Positions 1-7,666 of a DNA stretch of 64,000 bases are shown in pieces. The notes beneath the pieces are model-generated. The model had not been told where the DNA came from. It worked only from the letters and a program-made list of their open reading frames with translations, and did no database searches. How positions within the stretch are numbered: the stretch's first letter is position 1; every line of letters begins with the position of its first letter. The stretch comes from an uncultured Chloroflexales bacterium (GTDB lineage Bacteria; Chloroflexota; Chloroflexia; Chloroflexales; Chloroflexaceae), in assembly GCA_937918935.1 (NCBI GenBank), contig CAKZSI010000019.1, forward strand, positions 1 through 64,000. The letters run 5' to 3'. Made by a program: the position numbers and the translations under genes.

Positions 1-255
1 TGCTGGCAGCCACCCTGTCCCTGCCGCGGGCAGGGAAAAGGGGGAGACCCGGTTTCCCCCTGGCCTAACCGCAGTCGGGGGCGCCTGCCACCCTGGACAG
101 GGAGACCCCGTCGCCGGCTTTTGCTGGCAGCCACCCTGTCCCTGCCGCGGGCAGGGGAAAGGGGGAGACCCGGTTTCCCTGTGGCCTAACCGCAGTCGGG
201 GGCGCCTGCCACCCCGGACAGGGAGACCCCGTCGCCGGCTTTTGCTGGCAGCAAC
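1..255. repeat. Tandem 121-bp direct repeat, cut by window edge
   Basis: Two nearly identical units of 121 bp lie head to tail (1-121 and 122-242), and a third starts at 243 but diverges after about 13 bases. Each unit carries one copy of the dispersed family A inverted repeat (core GAGACCCGGTTTCC). The array lies just past the stop codon of the asparagine-synthetase-like gene. Its true copy number is unknown because the window starts inside or at it. Confidence 0.9.
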
Positions 256-286
256 CATGCTTGAATACCAGCCAATATCTAGATCA

Positions 287-2017
287 CTAAAGATCATAGG
301 AGCGCAGCCATAATTCAAGGGTAATCAGCAACCAGATAAATTGACCGTGATGACCCCAGATCAGCCCTTTGCCCTGGATCCAGTCGTGTACGATAGCTTC
401 ACGGAAGAGACCACGCGCGCGTGTCTGCTGTCCAAACAGAAGGTCATGCGCCATATCTCGCACGGGACCGCGTAACCAGTGCTGCACCGGCACCCTCATG
501 CCGCTCTTGGGACGCTTCAGGATCAGTTGCGGTAACAGGTCACGCACAGCATGTTTTAGGATCCATTTCTCCTGCAGTCGGCGTAGTTTCAACTGCGGCG
601 GCACAGCAAACGCGGCATCGATCAGGGCAGGAGCGAAGAGGGGCGAACGGCCCTCGATCCCGCATCCTGAGGTCAGACGCTCGACTTTCGGCAAAATGTG
701 GTGCGCGCCTTTTGTGCGCAGGTTGGTGTACAGAAGGCGGTTCAGGAATGACGCCATACGCGGCGACTCGAGGTACGGTTGAACGTGACGCTCCAGCGGA
801 GGTAAAGTGCGCGTGGCATCGAGGACCTCAACGGACAGCAGTCGCTCAAGCTGAGTGTAACACTTTCGGTACGAATACAAATATGCGCGCGCGCGCGCCT
901 CCGGCGTCGGATCATCCCGGTGGAATTCAAACATCAACATAGGCAGGTTCTTAGGACCGCCGAAGACCGGGTCGCCGCCTTCGCCATTCAAAATGACTGT
1001 CAGCCCGTCGCGCGCCGCGGCGCGTGACAGCAGCAGGTTCGGCGTCGTAAGCGGATCGCCGACAGGACAGTCGAGGAGCGCCACCGTTTCTGCCAGATGA
1101 TCGGCAATCTGCTGTCCATCGAAGGTAAGGACCGTGTGGCAAGTTCCGCAATGCGCAGCCACCAGCCCGGAATACGCCAGTTCATGAGGAAGGTCGTTGC
1201 CAAAATTGATAGAATAGGTGCGCACCGTCCGGTTATGTATTCGCGCTGCCAGCGCCGTCACCAGGCTGCTATCAATACCGCCGGACAGGAAGACGCCGAC
1301 CTCCTGGCCGGCGGGCAGACGCACCTTAACCGCATGTTCAAGCAGACTACGCAGGTGTTGCGCGTACACTTCAGCCGGCAGCGTCGTATCCCCGGCCTGC
1401 TCACGCGGTTCCCAGAATACATCTTCGTGGCAGACGCCGCCGCTGCTCAGGCGGAGACAGCGCCCCGGCAACATCTTGTAGACGCCCTCGATCAGGGTTT
1501 CATCGCCCGGCAAGTAGGCGAACGTCAGGAAAGCGCGCACTGCATTGAGGTTGAGGCGCGGGTTCAGGCGGCGCCAGCGCCGCAGCGCGCGCAACGACGT
1601 CGATGCTGCCCACTGATCTCCGGCACGGGCATAGAAGAGCGTGCGCGTTCCGGCATGATCGCGCACCAGCACCAGATCATCGTTATCGAGAATAGCAAGC
1701 GCGAACATGCCATCGGCAGCAGCAAAGCCGTCGGAACCGTACCGGGCGTAGAGATGGAGAAGGAGTGTCCCATCGCTGCACGCATCCGACAATACGACCC
1801 CATCGCGTCTGAGCATATGCAGAAGTTCGGCGCGATTGAACAGCGTAACGACGCCAGTCCCGATCAGATGACCGGCAGAGAAGGTGCTGCTCTGGCGCTG
1901 GTCGGGCAAGACATGAAACGCCGGGTGCTGGCCAGACAAAACGGGCACACTATCCATTGCTGCCAGATCACGCGCTTCTCGTTCAGTTGTCAACACTGTG
2001 TGCAGCCAGTCGCTCAT
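287..2017 (-). CDS. Asparagine-synthetase-like ATP-dependent amide-forming enzyme without the glutaminase cysteine
   Basis: The 576-residue protein has the two-domain asparagine synthetase B layout. An N-terminal Ntn-hydrolase-like domain is recognisable from RDHAGTRTLFYA (119-130). A synthetase domain follows, with the PP-loop SGGIDSS (245-251) and GEGGD (345-349). In AsnB, Cys2 performs glutamine hydrolysis; here the protein begins MSDWLH, so glutaminase activity is probably absent. That is also the state of beta-lactam synthetases and lasso-peptide cyclases, which adenylate a carboxylate and let another amine attack. The start codon overlaps the stop of the preceding acidic-tail gene (ATGA), which implies translational coupling. 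It is the last gene of the five-gene cluster 5873-287. Function as a housekeeping Asn synthetase is less likely; a dedicated ligase acting on a cluster product is my inference. Confidence 0.85.
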   Translation of the reverse strand: MSDWLHTVLTTEREARDLAAMDSVPVLSGQHPAFHVLPDQRQSSTFSAGHLIGTGVVTLFNRAELLHMLRRDGVVLSDACSDGTLLLHLYARYGSDGFAAADGMFALAILDNDDLVLVRDHAGTRTLFYARAGDQWAASTSLRALRRWRRLNPRLNLNAVRAFLTFAYLPGDETLIEGVYKMLPGRCLRLSSGGVCHEDVFWEPREQAGDTTLPAEVYAQHLRSLLEHAVKVRLPAGQEVGVFLSGGIDSSLVTALAARIHNRTVRTYSINFGNDLPHELAYSGLVAAHCGTCHTVLTFDGQQIADHLAETVALLDCPVGDPLTTPNLLLSRAAARDGLTVILNGEGGDPVFGGPKNLPMLMFEFHRDDPTPEARARAYLYSYRKCYTQLERLLSVEVLDATRTLPPLERHVQPYLESPRMASFLNRLLYTNLRTKGAHHILPKVERLTSGCGIEGRSPLFAPALIDAAFAVPPQLKLRRLQEKWILKHAVRDLLPQLILKRPKSGMRVPVQHWLRGPVRDMAHDLLFGQQTRARGLFREAIVHDWIQGKGLIWGHHGQFIWLLITLELWLRSYDL

Positions 2018-2610
2018 CCGAAATCTCCCAAATCGTCAAAATCATTACTATCATCAAAGGAAGAGGACTGCTCGTCGCCGACGAGTTCAGCCTGGTCGGT
2101 GTCATCCTCGGCATCCCAATCACTTTGCTCGGTGTCGTCCTCGCGATCCCAATCACTATCCCAATCAGTATTATTCACAGAACTGCTATCAGTATTTTTT
2201 TGTTGTTGCTGAGCGGCTTTCTGCCGTAACAGCGCCTCCTCTTCAGGTCTCAAAAACTCCGGCGGCGGAGTCAACGAACCCAGCAGGAAATCCGCTCTCA
2301 TTCCCATCAACATCGCGCTGATCTTTCCGCCGAAGGATGTTTGATTGACTGTCAGCACCTTGCTGCCGGACCAGAGGGTGCGGCCATAGCCCTGTTCACG
2401 CGCATACATGACCTGCCCGTGGTCGAAGGTGCGCTTGATAATCCCATCGCCGAGCAGCTCATCCATACCCGCTTGCCCCTGACTGTCACGCCATTCGATA
2501 CGACCGTCGGGCAACCGCCGACGCCACTCGTAGCGGCCATCGCTATAAGCGCGGCGCACGCTGTCGTCGGCGAGCAGTTCATCTTTGTATGTGATGACAT
2601 TCGGTTTCAT
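2014..2610 (-). CDS. Unknown protein with repeated N-terminal modules and a repetitive Asp-rich tail
   Basis: I do not recognise a family. The 198-residue protein has three visible parts. Residues 8-80 contain two related modules (DELLADDSVRR at 10-20 and DELLGDGIIKR at 50-60), each followed by Gly/Tyr-rich strands such as DGRYEWRR and DGRIEW. A short middle section (81-135) follows. The tail (140-198) is very acidic and contains two tandem 11-residue units, SDWDREDDTEQ (152-162) and SDWDAEDDTDQ (163-173), preceded by NNTDWD. The tail repeat is visible as a 33-bp duplication in DNA. The gene overlaps the start of the AsnB-like gene by 4 bp, so the two are probably made together. The tail could be a substrate of that enzyme or just a disordered acidic tail; the sequence alone does not decide. 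Confidence 0.8.
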   Translation of the reverse strand: MKPNVITYKDELLADDSVRRAYSDGRYEWRRRLPDGRIEWRDSQGQAGMDELLGDGIIKRTFDHGQVMYAREQGYGRTLWSGSKVLTVNQTSFGGKISAMLMGMRADFLLGSLTPPPEFLRPEEEALLRQKAAQQQQKNTDSSSVNNTDWDSDWDREDDTEQSDWDAEDDTDQAELVGDEQSSSFDDSNDFDDLGDFG

Positions 2611-2786
2611 AGTCGCCCCGCATACGGTAAGCCTGTCGTACTGTCCTTCTGCCTATGGGAGGCAAGCGACCCTGACAGCGGTTCGAGGGTGGGGAACCGC
2701 TTTTCCCATCCTTACCTACCCGCAGTAGGAGGTAAGAAGCCCCGGCCTTCCATTCAGCAATCTGCAATCTAAAATCTGCAATCGAA
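2611..2786. repeat. Family A palindromic repeat copy within the cluster
   Basis: The 176-bp gap between the acidic-tail gene and the 323-residue gene contains a family A copy (GGGGAACCGCTTTTCCC near 2694-2711). It is preceded by a stretch (about 2656-2690) that reappears at about 6108-6145 upstream of the cluster. No gene is seen. Confidence 0.7.
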
Positions 2787-3758
2787 TCACTGTGGCCAGC
2801 TCATGTGGCCATCTGAGGGCCACCGGCGCAGCTCGGCGAACCAGGATGGACGGCGCCGTCGCGGATGGACGATGCGCGGAAGCGCCCGCAGCAATGTTAC
2901 CGGGCGAAGGGCGGCAACTTCAGCGGCATAACCGGCGCACAACCATCTGTGCTCGATGGTTCCCAGAGTGATCGGCGTTCGGTACGGGGCGCTGGCGCGG
3001 CGCACGGCAAACAGATGTTGTCGCAGTGCGTGTCTCGGATACAACCCTGATGCCCGCACGTGAATACCCGACGGCAGATTGAGCAGTTCTCGAGCAACAG
3101 CAGCAAAGGTCAATCCTTCCGGGCTTGCATCGTGGAGCAACAGGATGTATGGCGCATGCGTAAGCAGCAGCATGTTTACGAGGACCTCTGGCAGCGGGGA
3201 TGCCTCTTCCAGAGCCAGAATCGGGCATCCCATTTCCATATGCAGCGCATTGGCGCGTAGCATGCGCGCAATGGTTGCATCCTGGCAGATCAGGGCGTAA
3301 GGTACGCCATAGTCATAGAGATCCGGCTCTCGATAAGCGAAACGCGGTGAGGGTGGCAGTTCGTCGGCGAGCAACCCGGCTGGTTGACCGTAGCGTGTGC
3401 AACAGGCTGTCAGGGCCTCAGCGAAAGCGGCTTCAGTGATCGGCGGTGTGATTGTGAATGGCAGACGCCATACCAGCGATGGCGTGCTCACGAGGGCGGC
3501 TGCATTCACAACACCCGCCCGGATTGGGTGGAGGCGCCCTGCAACCAGCGCCAGCGAAGCGCCGACCACCGCCATTGTCCGGCTCACCACAGGGTACACC
3601 TCTAACGGCTCTAACAGAGTCCGGCAGACCTCGTAGTAGAGCTGGCGACGGGTGTAGCGCACACCCTCATCTTGCAGGCGTGCGACACTCTGCTCGACGG
3701 CAGTTAATGGATCGAGACGGCGCGCAAGCAGCCTGGACACTCCAGATGGAACGTTCAT
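2787..3758 (-). CDS. Unknown protein with Spo11/TopoVI-A-like features (YY motif and degenerate TOPRIM)
   Basis: The 323-residue protein has no family I can name with certainty. Near the N-terminus, TRRQLYYE (36-43) resembles the T-x-R-x-L-Y-Y signature around the catalytic tyrosine of Spo11/TopoVI-A winged-helix domains. About 115 residues later, ALICQDATIARML (155-167) and ILLLHDASPEG (205-215) resemble the two acidic TOPRIM elements of that family. The usual Glu is replaced by Gln, and the second Asp of D-x-D-P-x-G by Ser. It is paralogous to the next gene upstream, sharing LLLHDAS, GLxPRH and ANxL segments in the same order. No convincing Shine-Dalgarno precedes the ATG. The relationship to TopoVI-A is my inference from motif order and spacing. 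Confidence 0.8.
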   Translation of the reverse strand: MNVPSGVSRLLARRLDPLTAVEQSVARLQDEGVRYTRRQLYYEVCRTLLEPLEVYPVVSRTMAVVGASLALVAGRLHPIRAGVVNAAALVSTPSLVWRLPFTITPPITEAAFAEALTACCTRYGQPAGLLADELPPSPRFAYREPDLYDYGVPYALICQDATIARMLRANALHMEMGCPILALEEASPLPEVLVNMLLLTHAPYILLLHDASPEGLTFAAVARELLNLPSGIHVRASGLYPRHALRQHLFAVRRASAPYRTPITLGTIEHRWLCAGYAAEVAALRPVTLLRALPRIVHPRRRRPSWFAELRRWPSDGHMSWPQ

Positions 3759-4013
3759 CGTCGGAAGAGAGAGTGGCGGGGAAACCAGGCTTCCATCTCA
3801 GCAGTGCATGCGGTAAGTTCCATATCACCCTTCTCGGCCGAGATGCTGAGCGAAGCAAAGCATAGCACATGACTTGCCAGATAAACCACATAAGGATTTC
3901 CTGGTAAGACTATCGGCCCGCACACCCGTCTTACCGGGAGGGGCGCAGAGAAACCCGGGTTGTCCCTGCTTCCACCTCAGCTTTCCGCGCACGAGCTATG
4001 TTCACCATACGGC
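3759..4013. repeat. Intergenic gap with two family A repeat copies
   Basis: This 255-bp gap between the two paralogues holds two family A copies (GGGGAAACCAGGCTTCC near 3777-3795 and GAGAAACCCGGGTTGTCCC near 3948-3966). No gene or clear promoter was found in it. Confidence 0.65.
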
Positions 4014-5186
4014 TTATCCTCCTGACACTGATCGTCTCGGCCAGGTCATAAACCCGATGGCGCGTGCCCGGGCTTGCGTCTCTGCATCAACCACCTGCGG
4101 CGCGCGCTGTTCTATCCGTTCTACCGCCCTGGTTACCACCCTGATTAACCGCGCCGGCGGGATGAGCAGCACTGACGCGACAGGTCCTTCGCGCAGCCAC
4201 TTCAGTTCGTCTTGCTCCAGAGCCAGGACGTCCTGCCGTTGAACCTCATACTCCAGCAGGTCTATCAATGCCTTTGGCGTCCTCCCGACGAATGTCCACG
4301 GCAGCCGCAGGCGCTGCACATGGCGTGGCCGTAGCCCCAGATCGATAACCTGATGGCGCGGCGTCAGCTCCCATCTGTCCGGCAGGAGGTAAGGCAGCAA
4401 ACACCCCGAAATGCTGGCATCATGGAGCAGCAACATCGGCACCTGTGGATGCTGGCGGACGAATGCGATCAATGTTTGCATCTCGTCGGTTGGTCGATCA
4501 GGGTTAATCAGCACCAGACCCAGGCGCTGTGGTAAACCATTTGCGTGCAGGCAACTGAGCACATCATCAACCGGCGACACGACGATGGCTCGCACCTGTG
4601 TGGATGGGATCCGGACCTGGCCTAGCAGCTCCATCTCTTGCGATGTTATCCTCCCCGGCAGGGGACCGTACATATTTTCCCACGGAGAGATGCATTCGCG
4701 TTCGAAGTTTTCGAGATTGTACTTACTTATTGGATATCGATATGAATCTGCAAAACCCCATCCGAGTATGGTTGCAAGGGTGATAAACAAAAACATGAGA
4801 CAAGCACGAACGCCGAGGTCTAAATTGTAACCACGATTAGTCTCTATGAACGCCACCAGTACGGCCTCTATCAACAACGCCAATCCGACAACCAATAAAA
4901 ATATTATGATTGCAGGCCGCAACGACCTGCGGGATGTCGGCCAGGGATAGTTTTCGGCAAGTCTAGATTTGTATTTTCGCAATACGGCAGCGTGCCCGAG
5001 TTGTAACGATGTATAGCGGTATACACCCTTACCGCTCAGGCGTTCGGCAAAGCGGGGTAAATTCAGATCAGTGAGGCCCAGTCTGTTGTCTCTCGGCTCC
5101 AGAGCAAATTTCTGCTTGCATTTCGGGCATTGCCGACCTTTGCGCTCTCTGTACTTCAATTCTTCCTGGCAATGGGGACACTTCAC
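4014..5186 (-). CDS. Zinc-ribbon, two-TM membrane paralogue of the Spo11-like protein
   Basis: The 390-residue protein opens with a zinc ribbon (C3-x2-C6 and C20-x2-C23), followed by RYTSLQLGH (57-65), two transmembrane helices (about 91-114 and 126-145) and a C-terminal domain. That domain parallels the 323-residue neighbour: YGPLPG (173-178), VVSPVDDVLSCLHANGL (202-218), MLLLHDAS (251-258) and GLRPRHVQRL (284-293). At the position of the neighbour's YY pair this protein has GH, and the TOPRIM-like acidic residues are also missing, so it is probably non-catalytic. The start is GTG directly after the cupin stop (TGAGTG) with GGAGG six bases upstream, so the two are tightly coupled. A membrane anchor or sensor role is inference. 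Confidence 0.8.
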   Translation of the reverse strand: MKCPHCQEELKYRERKGRQCPKCKQKFALEPRDNRLGLTDLNLPRFAERLSGKGVYRYTSLQLGHAAVLRKYKSRLAENYPWPTSRRSLRPAIIIFLLVVGLALLIEAVLVAFIETNRGYNLDLGVRACLMFLFITLATILGWGFADSYRYPISKYNLENFERECISPWENMYGPLPGRITSQEMELLGQVRIPSTQVRAIVVSPVDDVLSCLHANGLPQRLGLVLINPDRPTDEMQTLIAFVRQHPQVPMLLLHDASISGCLLPYLLPDRWELTPRHQVIDLGLRPRHVQRLRLPWTFVGRTPKALIDLLEYEVQRQDVLALEQDELKWLREGPVASVLLIPPARLIRVVTRAVERIEQRAPQVVDAETQARARAIGFMTWPRRSVSGG

Positions 5187-5873
5187 TCAGGCGCCTCCTT
5201 CCAGCACGCCTGCCAGCCGGCGGAGCAGCAGCGCTATCCGTTCGCGCCACGACACCTCTACGTGCAGGCGGTCAACCGCCATCTCCGCTTCCAACTGCCG
5301 GAGCGCAGCCACGAGGCGAGCCGCTGTCTCGTCGCCGCTGCGGGCGCGTTCCTCTGCCATAGCTGCTGTGATGGCATAATCGTCGTGGTCAATGCCCATA
5401 CCGGTATTGGCAATTACCAGCGGCAGCGGACTGTCAGCGCGATTGTTGAACGAATGGGGCATCAGCGCCGGAATGTAGAGCAGGGAGCCGGGGATCAGGC
5501 GTACATGGGCCACGGTTGCACGCTCGTGGTCGTATAACCCGCACGAGGCATACCCCATGCTCAGCACAAAGTGCTCAGCCCCGTGCGCGTGTGGTGTAAA
5601 CGCGCTATGCGGACGCACAAATCCGAGTTTGAAGGTCGCATTTGCCGGGTTGTGATCCGAGGTGGCAGCGGAACCGATGAGATACTGGGTATACTGTCCG
5701 CTATCAATGAATCGGAGCATCTCGATGCAGTCTTCAGCCCGTCGGGTCGGGTCGAGGCGACGCACGCAATCTCTGCTTACAGTGTAGACTACACCGTCCG
5801 GACCGAATACGTACAGAGTCGCAGGGTGTGGGAGTGTGGCTTTGAGGCGTTCGAGGTATTTTGCCACATGCAT
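5187..5873 (-). CDS. Cupin-domain protein, first gene of the AsnB-like cluster
   Basis: The 228-residue protein carries a single cupin barrel. Motif 1 is PHAHGAEHFVLSMG (two His plus Glu plus His, suited to metal binding) and motif 2 is PGSLLYIPALMPHSFNN. The N-terminal part (about 1-70) looks like a separate small domain. The C-terminal 60 residues form an Ala/Arg/Glu-rich helix, possibly a coiled coil. Many cupins of this kind are dioxygenases, isomerases or sensors; nothing visible fixes the substrate. No strong Shine-Dalgarno precedes the ATG. It is followed without a gap by the zinc-ribbon membrane gene. Confidence 0.85.
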   Translation of the reverse strand: MHVAKYLERLKATLPHPATLYVFGPDGVVYTVSRDCVRRLDPTRRAEDCIEMLRFIDSGQYTQYLIGSAATSDHNPANATFKLGFVRPHSAFTPHAHGAEHFVLSMGYASCGLYDHERATVAHVRLIPGSLLYIPALMPHSFNNRADSPLPLVIANTGMGIDHDDYAITAAMAEERARSGDETAARLVAALRQLEAEMAVDRLHVEVSWRERIALLLRRLAGVLEGGA

Positions 5874-6544
5874 GTCATCAGCGATGTCACAGACGAAGCT
5901 GAAAATAGGCCGGGCGCGTGAGGGTGGCGATTTCCTACGTCTCTCTCAAGCGGCAGTGGGAAAACCAGGTTTCCCTATGCCTCTGCCCGGGGGAGGGTTT
6001 GTGAAGACTGCGCCCTCCGCGCCTATGTTCCGCTTTGCGTTGTGCGGCGCAGCCGCGTGGATGGCTGATCTGAACGTTGGGAAAACTCCGTTTCCCTGTG
6101 CCCGTGTCTATGGGGAAGCAAGCGACTCCGACAGCGGTTAGAGGGTGGGGAAACCAGTTTTCCTTCCTTCCCTGCCCGGTGGAGCGGGAAAAGGGTGCTT
6201 CAGGAAAAATCCAGGTCCATCGTGTTATGTTACTGTGCGGCGTAGCCGTAAGAGTGTTTGATACGTCATCGCGATTCTAACATGTCGCATGTTATTTGTA
6301 GTTAAGAAATAGTTAACTTTCGATTATAGGTTGTTGAAATCAGGGGCAACCTGCTTTCCCCACCCCTGTCTATGGGGGGGCAGGCGCTCCCAACCCTGGT
6401 TGGATGGGGCAACCCGGTTTCCCACCTGCGGTGTGACAGGCTCACCACAGGCGGTGAGCCTGTCACACCGGGCCTTCTGCCCGGCAGAGCGGCGGGCGAT
6501 CCTGGGAGAGATGGGGAAACCGGGCTGCCTCCTCTGGGGGTGGC
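5874..6544. repeat. 671-bp repeat-rich noncoding region upstream of the cluster
   Basis: No gene is supported here. The region holds about six family A repeat copies (near 5957, 6077, 6148, 6345, 6407 and 6511). It also has an AT-rich island (6262-6335) with two small palindromes, AACATG-tcg-CATGTT and GTTAA-gaaatag-TTAAC, and a perfect hairpin at 6429-6470. On the minus strand TATAAT occurs at about 6326-6331 with a poor -35 (GGTTGC or TTGCCC), so the island is the likely promoter zone of the cupin/AsnB cluster. Confidence 0.6.
6429..6470 (-). terminator. Perfect 18-bp hairpin downstream of aroB
   Basis: The arms CGGTGTGACAGGCTCACC and its exact complement flank a 6-nt loop. It lies about 75 bp beyond the aroB stop. 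There is no strong U-tract, so it may equally be a dispersed palindrome or an mRNA-stabilising hairpin. Confidence 0.55.
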
Positions 6545-7666
6545 TCATTCACTGAGCACGGCGCGCACGGTCGTTTCGGGGACGTCGTCGCGGATCGTGA
6601 CGCTGCCGATGGCCGTGGGCAGCACCCAGCGGATGCGTCCGGCGCGCACCTTTTTGTCACGCAGTGTGAGGGTGAGTACAGCTTCGGGATCGAGGTTGGG
6701 TGGAAGGGCGACGCTCAGGCCGTAAGCTGCGAGCAGGTGGCGCTGGCGCTCGACGAGGGCCGGGTCGCACAGGCCCATGGCGGCGGCAATGCGTGCTTCC
6801 GCGTCCATGCCAATGGCTACTGCCTCGCCGTGGAGGAGCGCCCAGTCATCCACCAGGGCCTCGACAGCGTGGCCGATGGTGTGCCCGTAGTTGAGGATGA
6901 TGCGCTCGCCCTGCTCACGCTCGTCGCGGCTGACCACCTCGACCTTCACCGCCACGGCGCGCCGGATGAGGGTGGTCAGGCGACCGGTCAGTGCTGGATC
7001 CTCAGCGTTCCAGTCGCCGAAGCCCGCATCGGTCCAGCCGCGCTCGGCGACGAAGCGCTCAAGTTCAGCAAAGAGGCCGGCCTCGCGAATGACGCCGTGT
7101 TTGATCACCTCGGCCCAACCGGCGCACAACTCGCGGTGGGGCAGCGTGGCGAGGGTCTTGGTATCGGCAAGCACGAGGCAGGGTTGGTGGAAGGCGCCGA
7201 TGAGGTTCTTGCCCAGGGAGTGGTTAATGCCGGTTTTGCCGCCCACGGCCGCATCCACCATTGCCAGGAGCGTGGTGGGCAGTTGCACCACGGCGATGCC
7301 GCGCAGCACCGTGGCGGCGGCGTAGCCCGCCAGGTCGCCCACCACGCCGCCGCCGAGGGCCAGCACCACGTCGCGCCGTTCGACGCCGTTGCCGATCATC
7401 CAGTCGTAAAGCCGCCAGAGTTGCTCCTGGCTCTTGCTGGCTTCACCGGAGGGCACGCTGTAATGCTGAACCTGATAGCCCGCCTGCCTCAGCCGGGCGG
7501 CGAGCGGGGCGCCGTAGGCGTCGGATACCGCGGCGTCGCTCACCAGCCACAGGGACCCGCGCAGCCCGAGGGCGCCGAGCCGTTCGGGCAACTGCTCCAA
7601 CGCGCCCGCCGCGACGATCACGGGATAGGCGGCGGAAGCGGTGGTGACGGTGAGTTCAGTTGTCAT
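6545..7666 (-). CDS. aroB: 3-dehydroquinate synthase
   Basis: The 373-residue protein matches AroB in length and motifs: the NAD-binding GGGVVGDLAGYAAATVLRG, QLPTTLLAMVDAAVGGKTGIN, and HGEAVAIGM near the C-terminal metal site. The enzyme is cytosolic and converts DAHP to 3-dehydroquinate in the shikimate pathway. Its start overlaps the end of moeA by 11 bp, so the two are co-translated although their pathways are unrelated. A strong hairpin follows the stop. Confidence 0.96.
   Translation of the reverse strand: MTTELTVTTASAAYPVIVAAGALEQLPERLGALGLRGSLWLVSDAAVSDAYGAPLAARLRQAGYQVQHYSVPSGEASKSQEQLWRLYDWMIGNGVERRDVVLALGGGVVGDLAGYAAATVLRGIAVVQLPTTLLAMVDAAVGGKTGINHSLGKNLIGAFHQPCLVLADTKTLATLPHRELCAGWAEVIKHGVIREAGLFAELERFVAERGWTDAGFGDWNAEDPALTGRLTTLIRRAVAVKVEVVSRDEREQGERIILNYGHTIGHAVEALVDDWALLHGEAVAIGMDAEARIAAAMGLCDPALVERQRHLLAAYGLSVALPPNLDPEAVLTLTLRDKKVRAGRIRWVLPTAIGSVTIRDDVPETTVRAVLSE

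Noticed and set aside
287..5873. Cluster as a lasso-peptide locus
   Set aside because: There is an AsnB-like enzyme, but no leader peptidase (B2), no RRE (B1) and no short precursor gene; the neighbour is 198 residues with a folded-looking N-terminus.
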